A stretch of DNA of 64,000 nt, from assembly GCF_002000125.1 (NCBI RefSeq), contig NZ_MLHH01000012.1:1-64000 (forward strand), given 5' to 3'. Each line of letters begins with the position of its first letter. The stretch's first letter is position 1. The notes under the pieces are model-generated. The model did not search any database. It had not been told where the DNA came from and saw nothing but the letters and a program-made list of their open reading frames with translations. The position numbers were made by a program, and so were the translations under genes. Below are positions 53,097 through 63,540 of the stretch, one piece after another. The stretch is from Rodentibacter heidelbergensis. GTDB taxonomy: Bacteria; Pseudomonadota; Gammaproteobacteria; Enterobacterales; Pasteurellaceae.

Positions 53097-55019
53097 TTAT
53101 CCTTCTTTAATAAAAGTGATTTCTTGTAAATAGATTTCATATTGCTGAAGAATATCTGCAATAAGTTCATCCTGTTCCAAAGTTTGGATGCTATAGGGGA
53201 TTTCCGTATTAGTATGCGACGCCATTAGTGTATGTTGCATTTTGTCAGTTTCTGAGTCTAATTGTTCTTTTATTTCAATTTGATAATAAAAATCCTCTGA
53301 TAAATGGTTACCAATGGTAAAAATTAATTTTTTATGATCTTCTTTAAATTGTTGCTGTAATGTGACAGTTAAATCATAAGTGCCAATTAATAATTGACGC
53401 AATTCACGCATGGCTAAAAGTGCGGTCGTTTTTAGCTGTAAAATGGCTTCTTTTTGTTTGGGTTGTTTGAGCAATGATTTTAAACGGGCACGCCAATTTT
53501 CACCGGTCCATAGTTCAGAAGATTCTGTTCCATAATACAGCTGATCTAACCGTAATCCTTTTAATAAACTCCATGCCATAATAAACATTAATAAGGCAAA
53601 AGGTAGGGAGAAAAAAAGCATACTGGATTGTAGCACTTCAATGCCACCAAAAAGATAAAGCACAAGCGTGACAATCGACATTAAGCCCCCCCAGAAAATT
53701 GATTGCCAACGAGGGGAAATTTGACTTTTATCTTTAATAGCGATGTTGTTTAGCGTATAAATCCCAAAATTAATCGTGACAATAAAAAACAACGAAATAA
53801 TAAAAAGTGCTAATGATTTGGTAAATATGGAATAAGGTAAATAATTCAAAAAATCAAATAATAATGAGCCGATATCATTGATAGATTCTCCTAGTGAACC
53901 TTGAGCCTGATGTTGGTTTACCCAAATCGCCCCATTCCCAAAAACGGTGAACCATAAAACAAAAAATAAACTGGGGACGCTTAATACACCGAAGATAAAT
54001 TCCCGCAATGTTCTGCCACGAGAAATACGGGCAATAAAAATACCGAAACCCGGGGCCCAAGAAAACCACCATGCCCAGTAAAAAATGGTCCAATTGACAA
54101 ACCAATCTAAATTCTCTGTATCGTAAGCATAGGTTTTAAAACCAGCACTGATTAATCCACTGAGATAAGTGCCAATATTTTCGGTGAAGGCGGAGATCAA
54201 ATAAACGGTCGGTCCAAGTAATAACACCAATAACATAAAGGATAACGTCACACCAAGGTTCACTTCACTCATAATACGAAGTCCATTAGCAATTCCTTGT
54301 CGTGAAATCAAAATGGCAATAATAAACACCCCCAATAAAATTAATGGAACAGCATAAGGTGAGTCGCCCATTAGGTGCATAGAATGAAAGGCAGAGGCTA
54401 AACGAATCGCACTGTACCCAAGCGTTGCAACCACGCCAAATAAGGTCGCACAAATGCCGAGTATATCAATGAGATCGCCGGCTTTCCCATTGATTTTTTC
54501 TTTCAAGAAAGGATAAAAACAAGCTCGTAAAGACAAAGGCAATTTATATCGAAAGCCAAAATAAGCTATCGCTAATGCAATTAAACCATAAATGGCCCAA
54601 GCATTAAGACTCCAGTGGAAAATACTAAAAAATAAAGCGGAATGCACCTCTTCATATTCGCCAATCGGCGATAGAAAATGTGAAAGTGGCTCTGCAACAC
54701 CAAGGAAAACAATACCTATTCCAATGCCTGATGTGAACAACAAAGCAAACCATGAAGGCAAACTAAACTCTGCTTCTTCTTCATTTGCCCCTAATTTGAT
54801 ATCACCATATCGCCCGAGTGCTAAAAAAAGCAAGAAAAAGAGAAAAAATGCACTCAGTAAAATATAAAACCAACTAAATTGACGAAAAATAAAATCTTTT
54901 GCGGCATTTAAATGTTCAATGGCTTGCTGCGTGTCAAACAAAATGGCGGCTATGATGGCAAGGCTCAATAATAAACTTCCGCCAATCACATTCGGGTTAA
55001 AGGTGCTTTTTATTTTCAT
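53097..55019 (-). CDS. BCCT-family transporter, copy A
   Basis: A 640-residue betaine/choline/carnitine transporter with twelve predicted helices and a long cytoplasmic C-terminus (from about 500). The motif SGIGIGIVFLGVAEPLSHF is the family's glycine-rich helix, and WAWWFSWAPGFGIFIARISRGRTLREF its binding-site helix with aromatic residues (given here in pieces in the finding). It is about half similar in motif to the adjacent copy B, suggesting tandem duplication then divergence. Substrate unknown. Confidence 0.88.
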   Translation of the reverse strand: MKIKSTFNPNVIGGSLLLSLAIIAAILFDTQQAIEHLNAAKDFIFRQFSWFYILLSAFFLFFLLFLALGRYGDIKLGANEEEAEFSLPSWFALLFTSGIGIGIVFLGVAEPLSHFLSPIGEYEEVHSALFFSIFHWSLNAWAIYGLIALAIAYFGFRYKLPLSLRACFYPFLKEKINGKAGDLIDILGICATLFGVVATLGYSAIRLASAFHSMHLMGDSPYAVPLILLGVFIIAILISRQGIANGLRIMSEVNLGVTLSFMLLVLLLGPTVYLISAFTENIGTYLSGLISAGFKTYAYDTENLDWFVNWTIFYWAWWFSWAPGFGIFIARISRGRTLREFIFGVLSVPSLFFVLWFTVFGNGAIWVNQHQAQGSLGESINDIGSLLFDFLNYLPYSIFTKSLALFIISLFFIVTINFGIYTLNNIAIKDKSQISPRWQSIFWGGLMSIVTLVLYLFGGIEVLQSSMLFFSLPFALLMFIMAWSLLKGLRLDQLYYGTESSELWTGENWRARLKSLLKQPKQKEAILQLKTTALLAMRELRQLLIGTYDLTVTLQQQFKEDHKKLIFTIGNHLSEDFYYQIEIKEQLDSETDKMQHTLMASHTNTEIPYSIQTLEQDELIADILQQYEIYLQEITFIKEG

Positions 55020-55092
55020 CGTAGTATTTTCAATTCAAAAAAGTGCGGCCAAAAAAAACGATATTTTTGACCGCACTGACAAAAGTGAAAAA

Positions 55093-57138
55093 TTATTCTG
55101 CCAATTCTGTTTGTTCGTGTGCCATTAACTCCTGACCTACGTCATCAAGTAGGCTTAAATAGCGTTCATATTGTTTCAACATATCGGCGATCAATTCGTC
55201 TTGATCCATATATTGCACATCGTAACCAACACGCCCGTCAAAGAAATAGGTGTAAGGCTCGTAAGTAGTGCTATGCTGAATATGCGGTAGATTTTCATCA
55301 TTGATGAGCTGTTCAGACACTTCACGCCCCACTGATTTAATCCCATACATAAAATCACGCATCGATTCTTTTTGAATCACTAACTCTACAGCAGGTTCTT
55401 CTTGATCAAACAAGGTGATAACTTGCACGCTGAGATTATATTTGCCGATAAGCTCTTGACGTAATTCACGCATTGCCGGTAGTGCAGTGTGTTTTAAGAA
55501 TCGTAAAATATCTTTTTCCTGTGTTTGGTTCATCATTTGTTCCAAACGTTCTTTCCATTTATCACCCGTCCAGAAAATACTGGTTGGATTTACTTTCGTA
55601 TCAAAGTATTTTTTATCAGCATTTAATCCTTTCCATAGGCTAAAACACATAATTAACATCAGCACGGCAAAGGGTAAGGCGACCATTAATGTCATTGTCT
55701 GCAAATTGGCTAAACCGCCCGATTGCATTAATACTATCGCAACTATCGACATTAATAGCCCCCACATCACCGTCTGCCAGTTAGGTGAGGTAAGGCTTTT
55801 ATCACGAGAGGCGATATTGTTTAGAACATAAATTCCCGAATCTGCCGAAGTGATAAAAAATAAGGAAATAATAATCAAGCTCACCAAACCACTCACAGTA
55901 GATAGAGGTAAATAATCCAAAAATTTAAACAATAGGGTTTCTGGTGATGAAATCATTTGTCCGAGTGCGCCGGCCGCTTTCCCTTCATTTAACCAAATCG
56001 CCGTGTTACCAAATACGGTAAACCAAAGGATGCCAAATACACTTGGAATAACCAATACACCAAAAATAAATTCACGGATAGTACGGCCTTTGGAAATACG
56101 GGCAATAAACAATCCAACAAAGGGCGCCCATGAACACCACCATGCCCAGTAAAGCACCGTCCAACTACTAAACCAAGTTGTGTGTTCTTGCTCATAGACA
56201 TAGGTTTTGAAACTCAGTTGAACCAAATTACTAAGGTAAGTACCAATGTTGTCGCTAAATGCAGAAAGCAAATAAAGCGTAGGGCCAACACTCAATACGA
56301 AGAGAAGCAATAAAAATGCAAGACCTAAATTTAATTCACTGAGTATTTTTACCCCTTTACCCACACCTGAAATGGCGGAGAAGACCGCCAAGCTCATCAC
56401 CACAGTAATGACGATCACTTGTAAGCCAAAACTATTTTCACTCACCCAGCCCATTTGGTGTAAACCCGCTCCTAACTGAGAAGCCCCAAAACCGAGCGTG
56501 GTGATAATACCGAATAAGGTCGCAAGTAATGCCATAATATCAATGGCATCCCCCATTTTTCCATTGATACGATCTTTTAATAATGGATAAAAACAAGAGC
56601 GTAGTGCTAGCGGTAATTTATAACGAAAACCAAAATAAGCGAGAGCTAAGGCAATGGTGCCATAGACCGCCCAAGCATGAATTCCCCAATGGAATAAGGT
56701 ATGTAACAATGCCTCTTGTTGTCGATGTTCGGTAGATCCACTTGTTATCTCTGAAAGATAATGGGTTAGAGGTTCTGCCACGCCAAAGAACATTAATCCC
56801 ACCCCCATACCGGCAGCAAACAGCATGGAAAGCCAAGAAAGAAAACCAAATTCCGGTTCTTCCTCATCATTACCCAGTTTGATATTACCCAAGCTACTCA
56901 CTGATAAAATCAGTAAAAAGCCTAAAAAAATTGAAAATGCTAAGATATAAAACCAGCTAAAATTGGCAAAAATGCCAGCTTTCGCTTGATTTAATAATGC
57001 TTGAGTCTGCTCCGGTGCGATTAAAATCATCGCTACCAACAATAAAACAAAAAATAGCGTCAATCCAATCACAAAAGGATTAAATGATGTTCGCTTTTCC
57101 ATAAATTGAGATAAAGGCAAACTTTTCCCCTTAGACAT
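55093..57138 (-). CDS. betT: BCCT-family transporter, copy B (BetT-like)
   Basis: A 681-residue transporter close to E. coli BetT (677) in length and plan: GMGVGLMFFGVAEPLTHY glycine-rich helix, WAWWCSWAPFVGLFIARIS binding helix, and a hydrophilic C-terminal domain from about 520 ending in DQDELIADMLKQYERYL. BetT transports choline for glycine betaine synthesis; betAB genes are not in the window, so osmolyte import is the safer inference. It is transcribed before copy A, with a 73-base gap containing a degenerate uptake-signal pair. Confidence 0.88.
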   Translation of the reverse strand: MSKGKSLPLSQFMEKRTSFNPFVIGLTLFFVLLLVAMILIAPEQTQALLNQAKAGIFANFSWFYILAFSIFLGFLLILSVSSLGNIKLGNDEEEPEFGFLSWLSMLFAAGMGVGLMFFGVAEPLTHYLSEITSGSTEHRQQEALLHTLFHWGIHAWAVYGTIALALAYFGFRYKLPLALRSCFYPLLKDRINGKMGDAIDIMALLATLFGIITTLGFGASQLGAGLHQMGWVSENSFGLQVIVITVVMSLAVFSAISGVGKGVKILSELNLGLAFLLLLFVLSVGPTLYLLSAFSDNIGTYLSNLVQLSFKTYVYEQEHTTWFSSWTVLYWAWWCSWAPFVGLFIARISKGRTIREFIFGVLVIPSVFGILWFTVFGNTAIWLNEGKAAGALGQMISSPETLLFKFLDYLPLSTVSGLVSLIIISLFFITSADSGIYVLNNIASRDKSLTSPNWQTVMWGLLMSIVAIVLMQSGGLANLQTMTLMVALPFAVLMLIMCFSLWKGLNADKKYFDTKVNPTSIFWTGDKWKERLEQMMNQTQEKDILRFLKHTALPAMRELRQELIGKYNLSVQVITLFDQEEPAVELVIQKESMRDFMYGIKSVGREVSEQLINDENLPHIQHSTTYEPYTYFFDGRVGYDVQYMDQDELIADMLKQYERYLSLLDDVGQELMAHEQTELAE

Positions 57139-57477
57139 AACGTCAATAAAATAAAAAAACCTGATTTATTAAAATATTGCCATAAGGCAAAAAAGAACTC
57201 TTGGAACCATTCTGTAGAGAGCACATAAAAGTAGGATTTTGACGGAAACATTCAATAAAAATTAAAGTCTGTTTCCCCAAAAAAGAAAGTGGATTCTATC
57301 AAAAAATGAACAATGCCTCAAATTAACAGCCTTATATAAACAACGTCTTACGAGTGTCTTTTTGTGCTTGTAATAGGTGAACATATATTGTATCTAGGGG
57401 GAAAATAAGGGGGAGAGAGTTAAAACTCCCTCACATTGAAATCTTAATGTGAGGAAACTTTTACCAGTGGGTTTAAT
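57139..57477. other. 339-base intergenic region between betT and torD
   Basis: AT-rich, no supported gene. A hairpin at 57429-57454 (arms CCTCACATT and AATGTGAGG) plus the palindrome GAGTTTTAACTC beside it lie just after the torD stop and are probably the end of the tor transcript. The remainder probably carries the betT promoter and osmotic control, but I see no clear box. Confidence 0.5.
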
Positions 57478-58089
57478 CTATCCTGTTTGAAAATCCTTTT
57501 TGAGAAAGTCAACCAACAATTCAACTAAAACAGGATAAAACCTTGTTTTTAGCTGTGGTTTTCTTGTTTTTTCTGCAAACTGAGGAAGCCAACTTAATAA
57601 TACGTTTTGTGCAAACTGTTGTTGATCTTGGTAAGAGCGACTTTCAATCAATTTGATTAAAATGCTTATAAGAATACTGATATGATCGCTTGGTTCATTA
57701 TAATGCGACCGATTAACTGTTAAACGGTAATGCTCCATCCAGTCATCGACTTCTTTCAAGGCATTCTCTAATGCTTTCCCTTCCAAATAAGCGGATAAAT
57801 AAGGAATCGCACTTAATGCCCCTTCCAATAAAAAACAATGAGCAAAATCTGCCGCCAGTTCTAGCCTCAAATGAGGTTGTGGACGAAGTGCGGTTTTCAT
57901 TTCATCAATTTGCCGATGAAAGCCTAATTCCGCTAAAAACTGAAAAAGACTGTCAAAATCTCCCGCTTGGTAATGGGCGATTTGTTCATCGGTCAGCTCA
58001 CTACTGAGTAGTGAGCCGAACCATTGATAAATAAATTGTCTTTCTTCCTTGCTTAAATCAAGCACTTTCAATTGCTCCGGTGAAGCCAT
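57478..58089 (-). CDS. torD: TorD-family molybdoenzyme maturation chaperone
   Basis: Cytoplasmic chaperone that holds the reductase for cofactor insertion and Tat export. It has 203 residues in the all-helical TorD fold; family segments are [32 protein letters not shown] and the hinge [20 protein letters not shown] (given here up to that). The ATG at 58089 overlaps the end of torZ by 32 bases; two further ATG codons upstream (58110, 58125) are possible. Confidence 0.9.
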   Translation of the reverse strand: MASPEQLKVLDLSKEERQFIYQWFGSLLSSELTDEQIAHYQAGDFDSLFQFLAELGFHRQIDEMKTALRPQPHLRLELAADFAHCFLLEGALSAIPYLSAYLEGKALENALKEVDDWMEHYRLTVNRSHYNEPSDHISILISILIKLIESRSYQDQQQFAQNVLLSWLPQFAEKTRKPQLKTRFYPVLVELLVDFLKKDFQTG

Positions 58090-60514
58090 TCGGTTTTGGC
58101 GCCTCTCCATGGAATTTTTCGACATTCACTAAGCAAGTATTGGCTGAAACCGCTTGAGCCAGCATTGAACTACCAATATCCAATGTCATGGTATTTGGGT
58201 CACCATAAGTATCTATCGCTCCAATTTCTGCACTTTCCGGTGAATACCATGCACCTTCTTGCAAACGAACTACACCACTTGGGAAGTTTTCAGATAAGCA
58301 AGCCCCCACTAAAGCCTGACCACGATCATTGAAAACGCGAACCAAATCCCCATGTTGAATACCGAGTCTTTGTGCATCCAGTGGATTCATAAAGAGTGGC
58401 TCACGTCCTTGAATACTGTAGGTTTCACGCAAATCTTTCGATTCGCAAAGCTGTGAATGTAAACGTTTATCCGGGTGAGCAGACTGTAACCAAAATGCAA
58501 ACTGATTTGATTTTGGCCCACCGTGTGAACGCTCTGCTTTTTCAAACCACATTGGATGCCCTTTACAATCTTCATAACCAAAAGAGGCAATTTTATTACT
58601 GTAAATTTCGATAAAGCCGGATGGTGTGCCCAGTGCATGAAGTTCCGGATCTTCCCTAAAATCAGCATGACGAACCCAAGGTTTACCTTCTGGGAAAAGC
58701 ACATAACCTTTTTTCCAAAACTCATCAAATGCCGGCATATCAAATTTACCTTGATTCTCTTTCCGGCAATCTTCATAGAGGCTACGAACCCATTCCATTT
58801 CATCCATATTGCGACAATATTCTTTTTCTTTGCCAAAACGGCGACAAAGTTCTTTGAAAATTTCAAAATCAGGACGAGATTGATAAAGGGGATCCACTAA
58901 TTTCTGCATCGCAATCACCCCTCGATTGCTGTATGAGCCGTAAGCATCGATATCATTCCGCTCAAATGGGGTACAAGCCGGTAATACAATATCTGAGAAA
59001 CGACAGGTTGCTGTCCAACTATAGTTGATAGATACGATCGTTTCTAATTCACGGAAAGCTTTTTTCATTTTGTTGCGATCGGAGTGTCGATGCCAGTGGT
59101 TACAACCGGTGAAAATAGCCATTTTATAGGGGGCGTACACTACTTTATTACCATTATAATTAATGGTTTCACCCGGTTGTAATAAAGAATCCGTCACACG
59201 AGCACAAGGTAACACTGAGCTATACCCTTTGTAATCAGTATTATCATATTTCGGTTTTTGATCTTCATCTAAATTTAATGGGAACGCCCCAGGCATGGCC
59301 GCCCCTGATTCAGGTACACCGATTGAGCTATAATGGTGAGCATAACTGATCCCCCCACCCGGTAAACCGATTTGCCCGAGCATCGAGGCAAGCACGGCGC
59401 CCATCCAGTAAGGTTGTTCGCCATGTTGCTGACGTTGAATAGCCCAACCAAAGATGAGCTGTGTACGCTTACCAGCGAGCATTTTAGCAAATTCACGAAT
59501 ACGCGCTGCACTAACGCCACAAATTTCTGCCGCCCATTCAGGCGTTTTCGCCACTTTATCTTCCGTTTCTCCTAAAAGGTAAGGGAGAAATTTTTCAAAG
59601 CCAATCGTGTAAGTATCAATAAATTTTTTATCGTATAAGTTTTGTGTGTAAAGCTCATACGCCAATGCCAACATAAACGGCACATCGGTTTGAGGGTTAA
59701 TATATTGGCTTTCGCAATTTAAATAATTTTGCGTTTTACTTTTAACCGGATCAATGCTGATAACATTGATTTGCTTATTCGCCACTTTTTCCTTAAGCTG
59801 TTCCAAATAGGCGTAGGCTTCGTGGGTTTCACAGTTCCAACCCACTTGTAGGTTTTTCACCGGATCACTTGCCCAAAAGATGATATTTTCACTTTCTTTT
59901 AAGATGATTTCCCAAGACGTACCTTGAGAATACACTTCAGTAGAGCCTAACACATAAGGCAAAATAGTTTGCCCTGCTCCGGTTGAATAATCACCTGCGG
60001 TACTGACACTATTCCCATGCATACTTACAGCACGAATCATGTGATTTCCACAACTATGGAATTGCCCCGTGGAACGCCAACCGACATTCCCCGTGTGCAA
60101 TGCCCACGGCCCATAGTTTTGTTGAATACGCTCAAGTTCTTCATAGAAGAAATCCAACGCTTCATCCCATGTAACACGAACAAAACGATTATCACCTCGA
60201 GAAGTGCGGTCACTTTTTTCTCGGTTTTTCAGCCAATCTAAGCGCACCATTGGATAGCGGATACGGGCTTCACTGTAAATTAACCCTTTGATACCTTTGA
60301 TCATTTCAGTAGGGTATTTATCTAATTCAAAAGGCTTAACATCCACTACTCGACCATTTTCCACTTTGGCACGAATCGCCCCCCAGTGAGAGCCGGTGAT
60401 TTTCCATTGAGTGATATCTTCATTTTCTGCTGTTTTCGCCACAAGCCAGTTTGGCATGGCACAGACTGCACCCATAAGCGACATATTTTTTAAAAATTGA
60501 CGACGAGTTTGCAT
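58058..60514 (-). CDS. torZ: Periplasmic molybdopterin N-/S-oxide reductase (TorZ/MtsZ type)
   Basis: Terminal reductase for TMAO, methionine sulfoxide or biotin sulfoxide in anaerobic respiration; the Haemophilus homologue, MtsZ, is a periplasmic S-/N-oxide reductase. It has 818 residues with a twin-arginine signal (TRRQFLKNM), no Fe-S cysteine cluster at the N-terminus, the molybdenum-ligand serine in GDYSTGAGQ, and a C-terminal cofactor-binding domain ([22 protein letters not shown]). Its start is 11 bases after torC with an AGGAG site. Confidence 0.95.
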   Translation of the reverse strand: MQTRRQFLKNMSLMGAVCAMPNWLVAKTAENEDITQWKITGSHWGAIRAKVENGRVVDVKPFELDKYPTEMIKGIKGLIYSEARIRYPMVRLDWLKNREKSDRTSRGDNRFVRVTWDEALDFFYEELERIQQNYGPWALHTGNVGWRSTGQFHSCGNHMIRAVSMHGNSVSTAGDYSTGAGQTILPYVLGSTEVYSQGTSWEIILKESENIIFWASDPVKNLQVGWNCETHEAYAYLEQLKEKVANKQINVISIDPVKSKTQNYLNCESQYINPQTDVPFMLALAYELYTQNLYDKKFIDTYTIGFEKFLPYLLGETEDKVAKTPEWAAEICGVSAARIREFAKMLAGKRTQLIFGWAIQRQQHGEQPYWMGAVLASMLGQIGLPGGGISYAHHYSSIGVPESGAAMPGAFPLNLDEDQKPKYDNTDYKGYSSVLPCARVTDSLLQPGETINYNGNKVVYAPYKMAIFTGCNHWHRHSDRNKMKKAFRELETIVSINYSWTATCRFSDIVLPACTPFERNDIDAYGSYSNRGVIAMQKLVDPLYQSRPDFEIFKELCRRFGKEKEYCRNMDEMEWVRSLYEDCRKENQGKFDMPAFDEFWKKGYVLFPEGKPWVRHADFREDPELHALGTPSGFIEIYSNKIASFGYEDCKGHPMWFEKAERSHGGPKSNQFAFWLQSAHPDKRLHSQLCESKDLRETYSIQGREPLFMNPLDAQRLGIQHGDLVRVFNDRGQALVGACLSENFPSGVVRLQEGAWYSPESAEIGAIDTYGDPNTMTLDIGSSMLAQAVSANTCLVNVEKFHGEAPKPNGFTGAIESA

Positions 60515-60525
60515 ACTAAAATCTC

Positions 60526-61701
60526 CTATTTCGCATCGTGGTGTTGGGTGTCAAAATCTGAAGAATGCAATTGTAAATAACGCAATACTTCTTTACCGGT
60601 TTGCTCATCAATATTAGTAAATCCTACCATTCCTTTAAACAAACCAATCCAGGTATTCGAATCAAAATGTGAAACTTGAGGCTGTCTATGACAAGTACTA
60701 CATTGTGTTTTATAGGTATTCTCAGCACTTTCCCAAACCGCATTAATATTGCTAATTAACTGATTTGGCGCAATCCACACCGCCAATTTCACTTTTTGCC
60801 ATTCTAAGCCTGTAAGCGGATCTTCTTTCGTTTCTAACACCTCAAAGTGCGGTTCGGATTGCATAAATTCTTTAGTTAACACGGCATCAGTAATATTTTT
60901 CGCAAATTGGTTATACCAAATACGGCCAAAACCTTTATTTTTACGCCACATAGCCAATTCGACTTGATCGCCTTTTGCAGTGGATTTTAGTACATTCACC
61001 GGGACAGCCGTTTCAAGATAACCAATTTCTTGGCTTAATGCTTCATCACTAAATAACGGAACATTGCCTTTCGCATAATAGGTTTGTGCCGGCGTCAGTT
61101 TATTAATAACTAGGGAATCAAATTTCGAGCTTTTCTCTCCGCTTTCTTTTTTCGCTGGAAGATGATGAGCGATCCCTTTGTGACAATCTAAACAGCTTTG
61201 ATTACGCTCTGCTGCTGGTCTCATGGCTTTTTGAGCGGCTTTCGACATTTTATCGAAATCCATCTTTTCATAACTATGGCAAGCTTTACATTCCTTAGAA
61301 CCATTTGCTGCAAAGCGTGCCCATTCACGCTCAGCCATTTCTAAACGGTGTTGTTCAAATGCCCCTTCATCTTTGTATTTGCCGGTTAGCTCAGCAAAGA
61401 CTTCTCGACTTGCTTGCATTTTTCGTGCAAATTTGTCCGTTTTATCATGGGGAAGGTGGCAATCAGAGCAAGTAGCTTTCACACCACTATTGTTTTTCCA
61501 ATGGACGGTTTGCTTTAATTCTTCAAGAGGTGCCTGCATAGAATGACAACTTACACAAAATTCCTCTGTGCTTGTGGCATCCATCACATTATTAAACTGT
61601 TGCCAACTGATGGCACCGGCGATAAATCCGAGCGTTACCAATACGCCCATCCCAATACGATTAGCCGGCTTTAGAAAAAAAGCCTTGAGTTTATTCTTCA
61701 T
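60526..61701 (-). CDS. torC: Pentahaem c-type cytochrome TorC/TorY
   Basis: Membrane-anchored quinol dehydrogenase that feeds electrons to the reductase. It has 391 residues with one N-terminal helix (about 15-35) and five haem motifs: CVSCH, CSDCH, CKACH, CLDCH in the NapC/NirT-like domain, and CSTCH in the C-terminal extra domain. It starts with a GGAGAG ribosome site 27 bases after torE. Confidence 0.96.
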   Translation of the reverse strand: MKNKLKAFFLKPANRIGMGVLVTLGFIAGAISWQQFNNVMDATSTEEFCVSCHSMQAPLEELKQTVHWKNNSGVKATCSDCHLPHDKTDKFARKMQASREVFAELTGKYKDEGAFEQHRLEMAEREWARFAANGSKECKACHSYEKMDFDKMSKAAQKAMRPAAERNQSCLDCHKGIAHHLPAKKESGEKSSKFDSLVINKLTPAQTYYAKGNVPLFSDEALSQEIGYLETAVPVNVLKSTAKGDQVELAMWRKNKGFGRIWYNQFAKNITDAVLTKEFMQSEPHFEVLETKEDPLTGLEWQKVKLAVWIAPNQLISNINAVWESAENTYKTQCSTCHRQPQVSHFDSNTWIGLFKGMVGFTNIDEQTGKEVLRYLQLHSSDFDTQHHDAK

Positions 61702-61728
61702 TATTTTCTCTCCAAATAAAATTAAAAC

Positions 61729-61887
61729 TTACACCCCAGGTAAACCGATAACAAACATTTGTAGAAGCCAGACTACAAAGCCATAAGCCCCAATAAAAAT
61801 TGTCATCCCCAAAGGTAAAATAACAAAAAGTAACAAAAGTAATTTTCCGATTTCTGAAGAGAGGGAAGTCGTGTTTAGATGTTCCAT
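61729..61887 (-). CDS. torE: TorE/NapE-family small membrane protein
   Basis: 52 residues starting MEHLNTTSLSSEIGKLLLL, with a single hydrophobic helix and the family's FVILPLGMTIFIGAYGFVVW segment. NapE/TorE proteins sit at the start of nap and tor clusters; their role is not settled. The start has a GTGGGG site. A longer frame (61691-61903) overlaps it but extends into torC and encodes no recognisable protein, so this one is preferred. First gene in torE-torC-torZ-torD. Confidence 0.9.
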   Translation of the reverse strand: MEHLNTTSLSSEIGKLLLLLFVILPLGMTIFIGAYGFVVWLLQMFVIGLPGV

Positions 61888-61948
61888 AAAACCCCACATG
61901 CATAAAAAATAAACCGTGTAATAATAAATGAAATTAACTATTCATGCT

Positions 61949-61962
61949 TAGATATAGATCAA
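61949..61962 (-). promoter_or_regulatory. FNR-like box upstream of the tor operon
   Basis: On the minus strand TTGAT-CTAT-ATCTA matches the FNR consensus TTGAT-N4-ATCAA at 9 of 10 positions. It lies 62-75 bases before the torE start, fitting anaerobic induction. Confidence 0.6.
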
Positions 61963-61990
61963 TTTATATGTAATTTATGTTTATAACATA

Positions 61991-62248
61991 TTAATGATCA
62001 TGAAAAAATTCACCAGATAGAATAATATTTTCAAGAGCTTCCCTCCCCTCAATGAAGCTATACAGGCGCCTCCCTTTATTTATATAACATTCCACTATTC
62101 CTAAATTTACATATTGTTTAAAACCTTTTAGAAAAAGCCTTTTGGCCTTTTCAGATAAGACCTTTCCCTTGGGAAAGGTTACCTTTATAGCATTACCCTT
62201 AATCCCGTTAGGGATTCCCTTAACCTTTTGGCTTTCTGGGTGTGTCAT
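61991..62248 (-). CDS. Hypothetical 85-residue protein with hairpin-rich coding DNA
   Basis: Charged protein (MTHPESQKVKGIPNGIKGNA... FFHDH), rich in Lys and Gly, perhaps with a small helix-turn-helix-like C-terminus (FKQYVNLGIVECYINKG...). No family recognised. Three near-perfect hairpins lie inside it (62131-62152, 62161-62178, 62201-62216). The ribosome site before the ATG is poor, so expression is uncertain. Confidence 0.35.
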   Translation of the reverse strand: MTHPESQKVKGIPNGIKGNAIKVTFPKGKVLSEKAKRLFLKGFKQYVNLGIVECYINKGRRLYSFIEGREALENIILSGEFFHDH

Positions 62249-62279
62249 TTAGAAAAATGATCATAACCTATAAAAAGTA

Positions 62280-62435
62280 TTGAATGAGCAACTATCTACA
62301 TTAATCGATCTAATAATTAAAAACGAGCTGCAAAGAACTCCAGCACATGAATTTATTGTTGAACTAGGAAATACGCCAGATTCATTGATTCAATTTGCTA
62401 GATTTCCAGAACTTCAACTTGCTATTGTCAATTAA
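62280..62435 (+). pseudogene. Fragment of an unidentified, possibly phage-related, protein
   Basis: A 51-codon frame open from a TTG (LNEQLSTLIDLIIKNELQRTP...) ending FPELQLAIVN. The ELGNTPDSLIQFARFPELQL segment distantly recalls the start of phage/plasmid barnase-EndoU-like nuclease domains. No good start or ribosome site; probably a remnant. It lies in the 266-base gap before the ada-like gene. Confidence 0.25.
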
Positions 62436-62514
62436 AACACAAGAATCGGGTCAATTTAGTCAATAAAAATTTCTATACTCCGATAACATTGTTTTTAATA
62501 GACTCATAACTCTT

Positions 62515-63348
62515 ATGATTAAAGAACAACAATATCAACGAATTCAAATAGCTATTGAATATTTATATGATGATGCTAAACAACAACCGAACTTAGAATA
62601 GGTTGCTCGTCAAGCACATCTTAGCCCTGAGTATTTTCAAAAAATATTTACACAATATACAGGGTTAAGTCCAAAACAAATGCTTTCATACTTAAATGTG
62701 GAGCTAGCCAAAAAACACTTATTTAATCAAAAAAATCTTCAACAAACAGCACTGGAAACCGGTTTAAGCGGTACGGGACGATTACATGATTTATTTATAA
62801 AAATCGAAGGGATGACACCTTTTGAATACAAAAACGGTGGAGAAAACCTAACAATTTATTATTCATTTTTTGATAGTCCTTTGGGTGAGTTTTTAGTCGC
62901 AAATACAGAAAAAGGAGTTTGTTCAATGAGTTTTGTCGACGAACGAGAAAAAAGTCTTGGTGAATTAAAAGCCATTTATCCTAATGCTCGATTTGTGGCA
63001 CAAATTCATCCATTACAACAAAAAGCAATGGTATTTTTCTCTGATACACCTCAAGGTCTTAAATTACACATTAAAGGTTCACCATTTCAGTTGAAGGTAT
63101 GGCAAGCATTATTACGTATTCCTGTTGGAGAATTTAGTTCTTATCGTCATATTGCCGAACAAATCCAACATAATAACGCTCAACGTGCGGTAGGAAGTGC
63201 AGTCGGGAAAAATCCCATTGCAGTGCTGATCCCATCTCATCGAGTCATTCGTGAAAACGGTATAATTGGAGAGTATCGTTGGGGGCGAGGAAGAAAAATA
63301 ATGTTATTAGCCAAAGAACAAACAGATCAAGAGGGATATCATGAATAA
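62515..63348 (+). pseudogene. Degraded Ada-like AraC/methyltransferase gene without the acceptor cysteine
   Basis: From the ATG at 62515 it encodes an AraC-type helix-turn-helix domain (MIKEQQYQRIQIAIEYL..., then VARQAHLSPEYFQKIFTQYTGLSP) and an O6-methylguanine methyltransferase domain. Codon 29 is TAG (62599-62601), one change from CAG in the expected LEQVA sequence. The acceptor site reads IPSHRV instead of IPCHRV (TCT for TGT). An in-frame ATG at 62680 could give a 222-residue product lacking part of the first HTH, still without the cysteine. The alkB remnant overlaps its last eight bases. Confidence 0.85.
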
Positions 63349-63540
63349 TTTGAATCTATTTGAACTTGAACCCAATGCCAACTTACTACCTTATGACGGT
63401 ATCGTCAATAATTACGGCATTATTTTTGAGCGCAAAACTGCCGAAATCTATTATCAAAAATTGCTACATAACATTGAATGGAGGAATGATGTCGCTATTA
63501 TTTTTAGAAAAAAATAACCACAGCAAGACAAATGGCTTTT
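63341..63540 (+). pseudogene. Truncated alkB-like gene
   Basis: Encodes the N-terminus of an AlkB-type 2-oxoglutarate/iron dioxygenase (NLFELEPNANLLPYDGIVNN, IIFERKTAEIYYQKLLHNIEW). The frame stops at 63515-63517. Adding one A to the A7 tract at 63508-63514 would continue as KKITTARQMAF, the expected AlkB sequence, before it runs into the transposase remnant. The iron-binding residues are lost. It overlaps the ada-like gene by eight bases, as in ada-alkB operons. Confidence 0.8.

Noticed and set aside
61691-61903. 70-codon minus-strand frame overlapping torE and the torC start
   Set aside because: No recognisable protein, overlaps torC, and the alternative frame encodes a TorE-like membrane protein with proper spacing.
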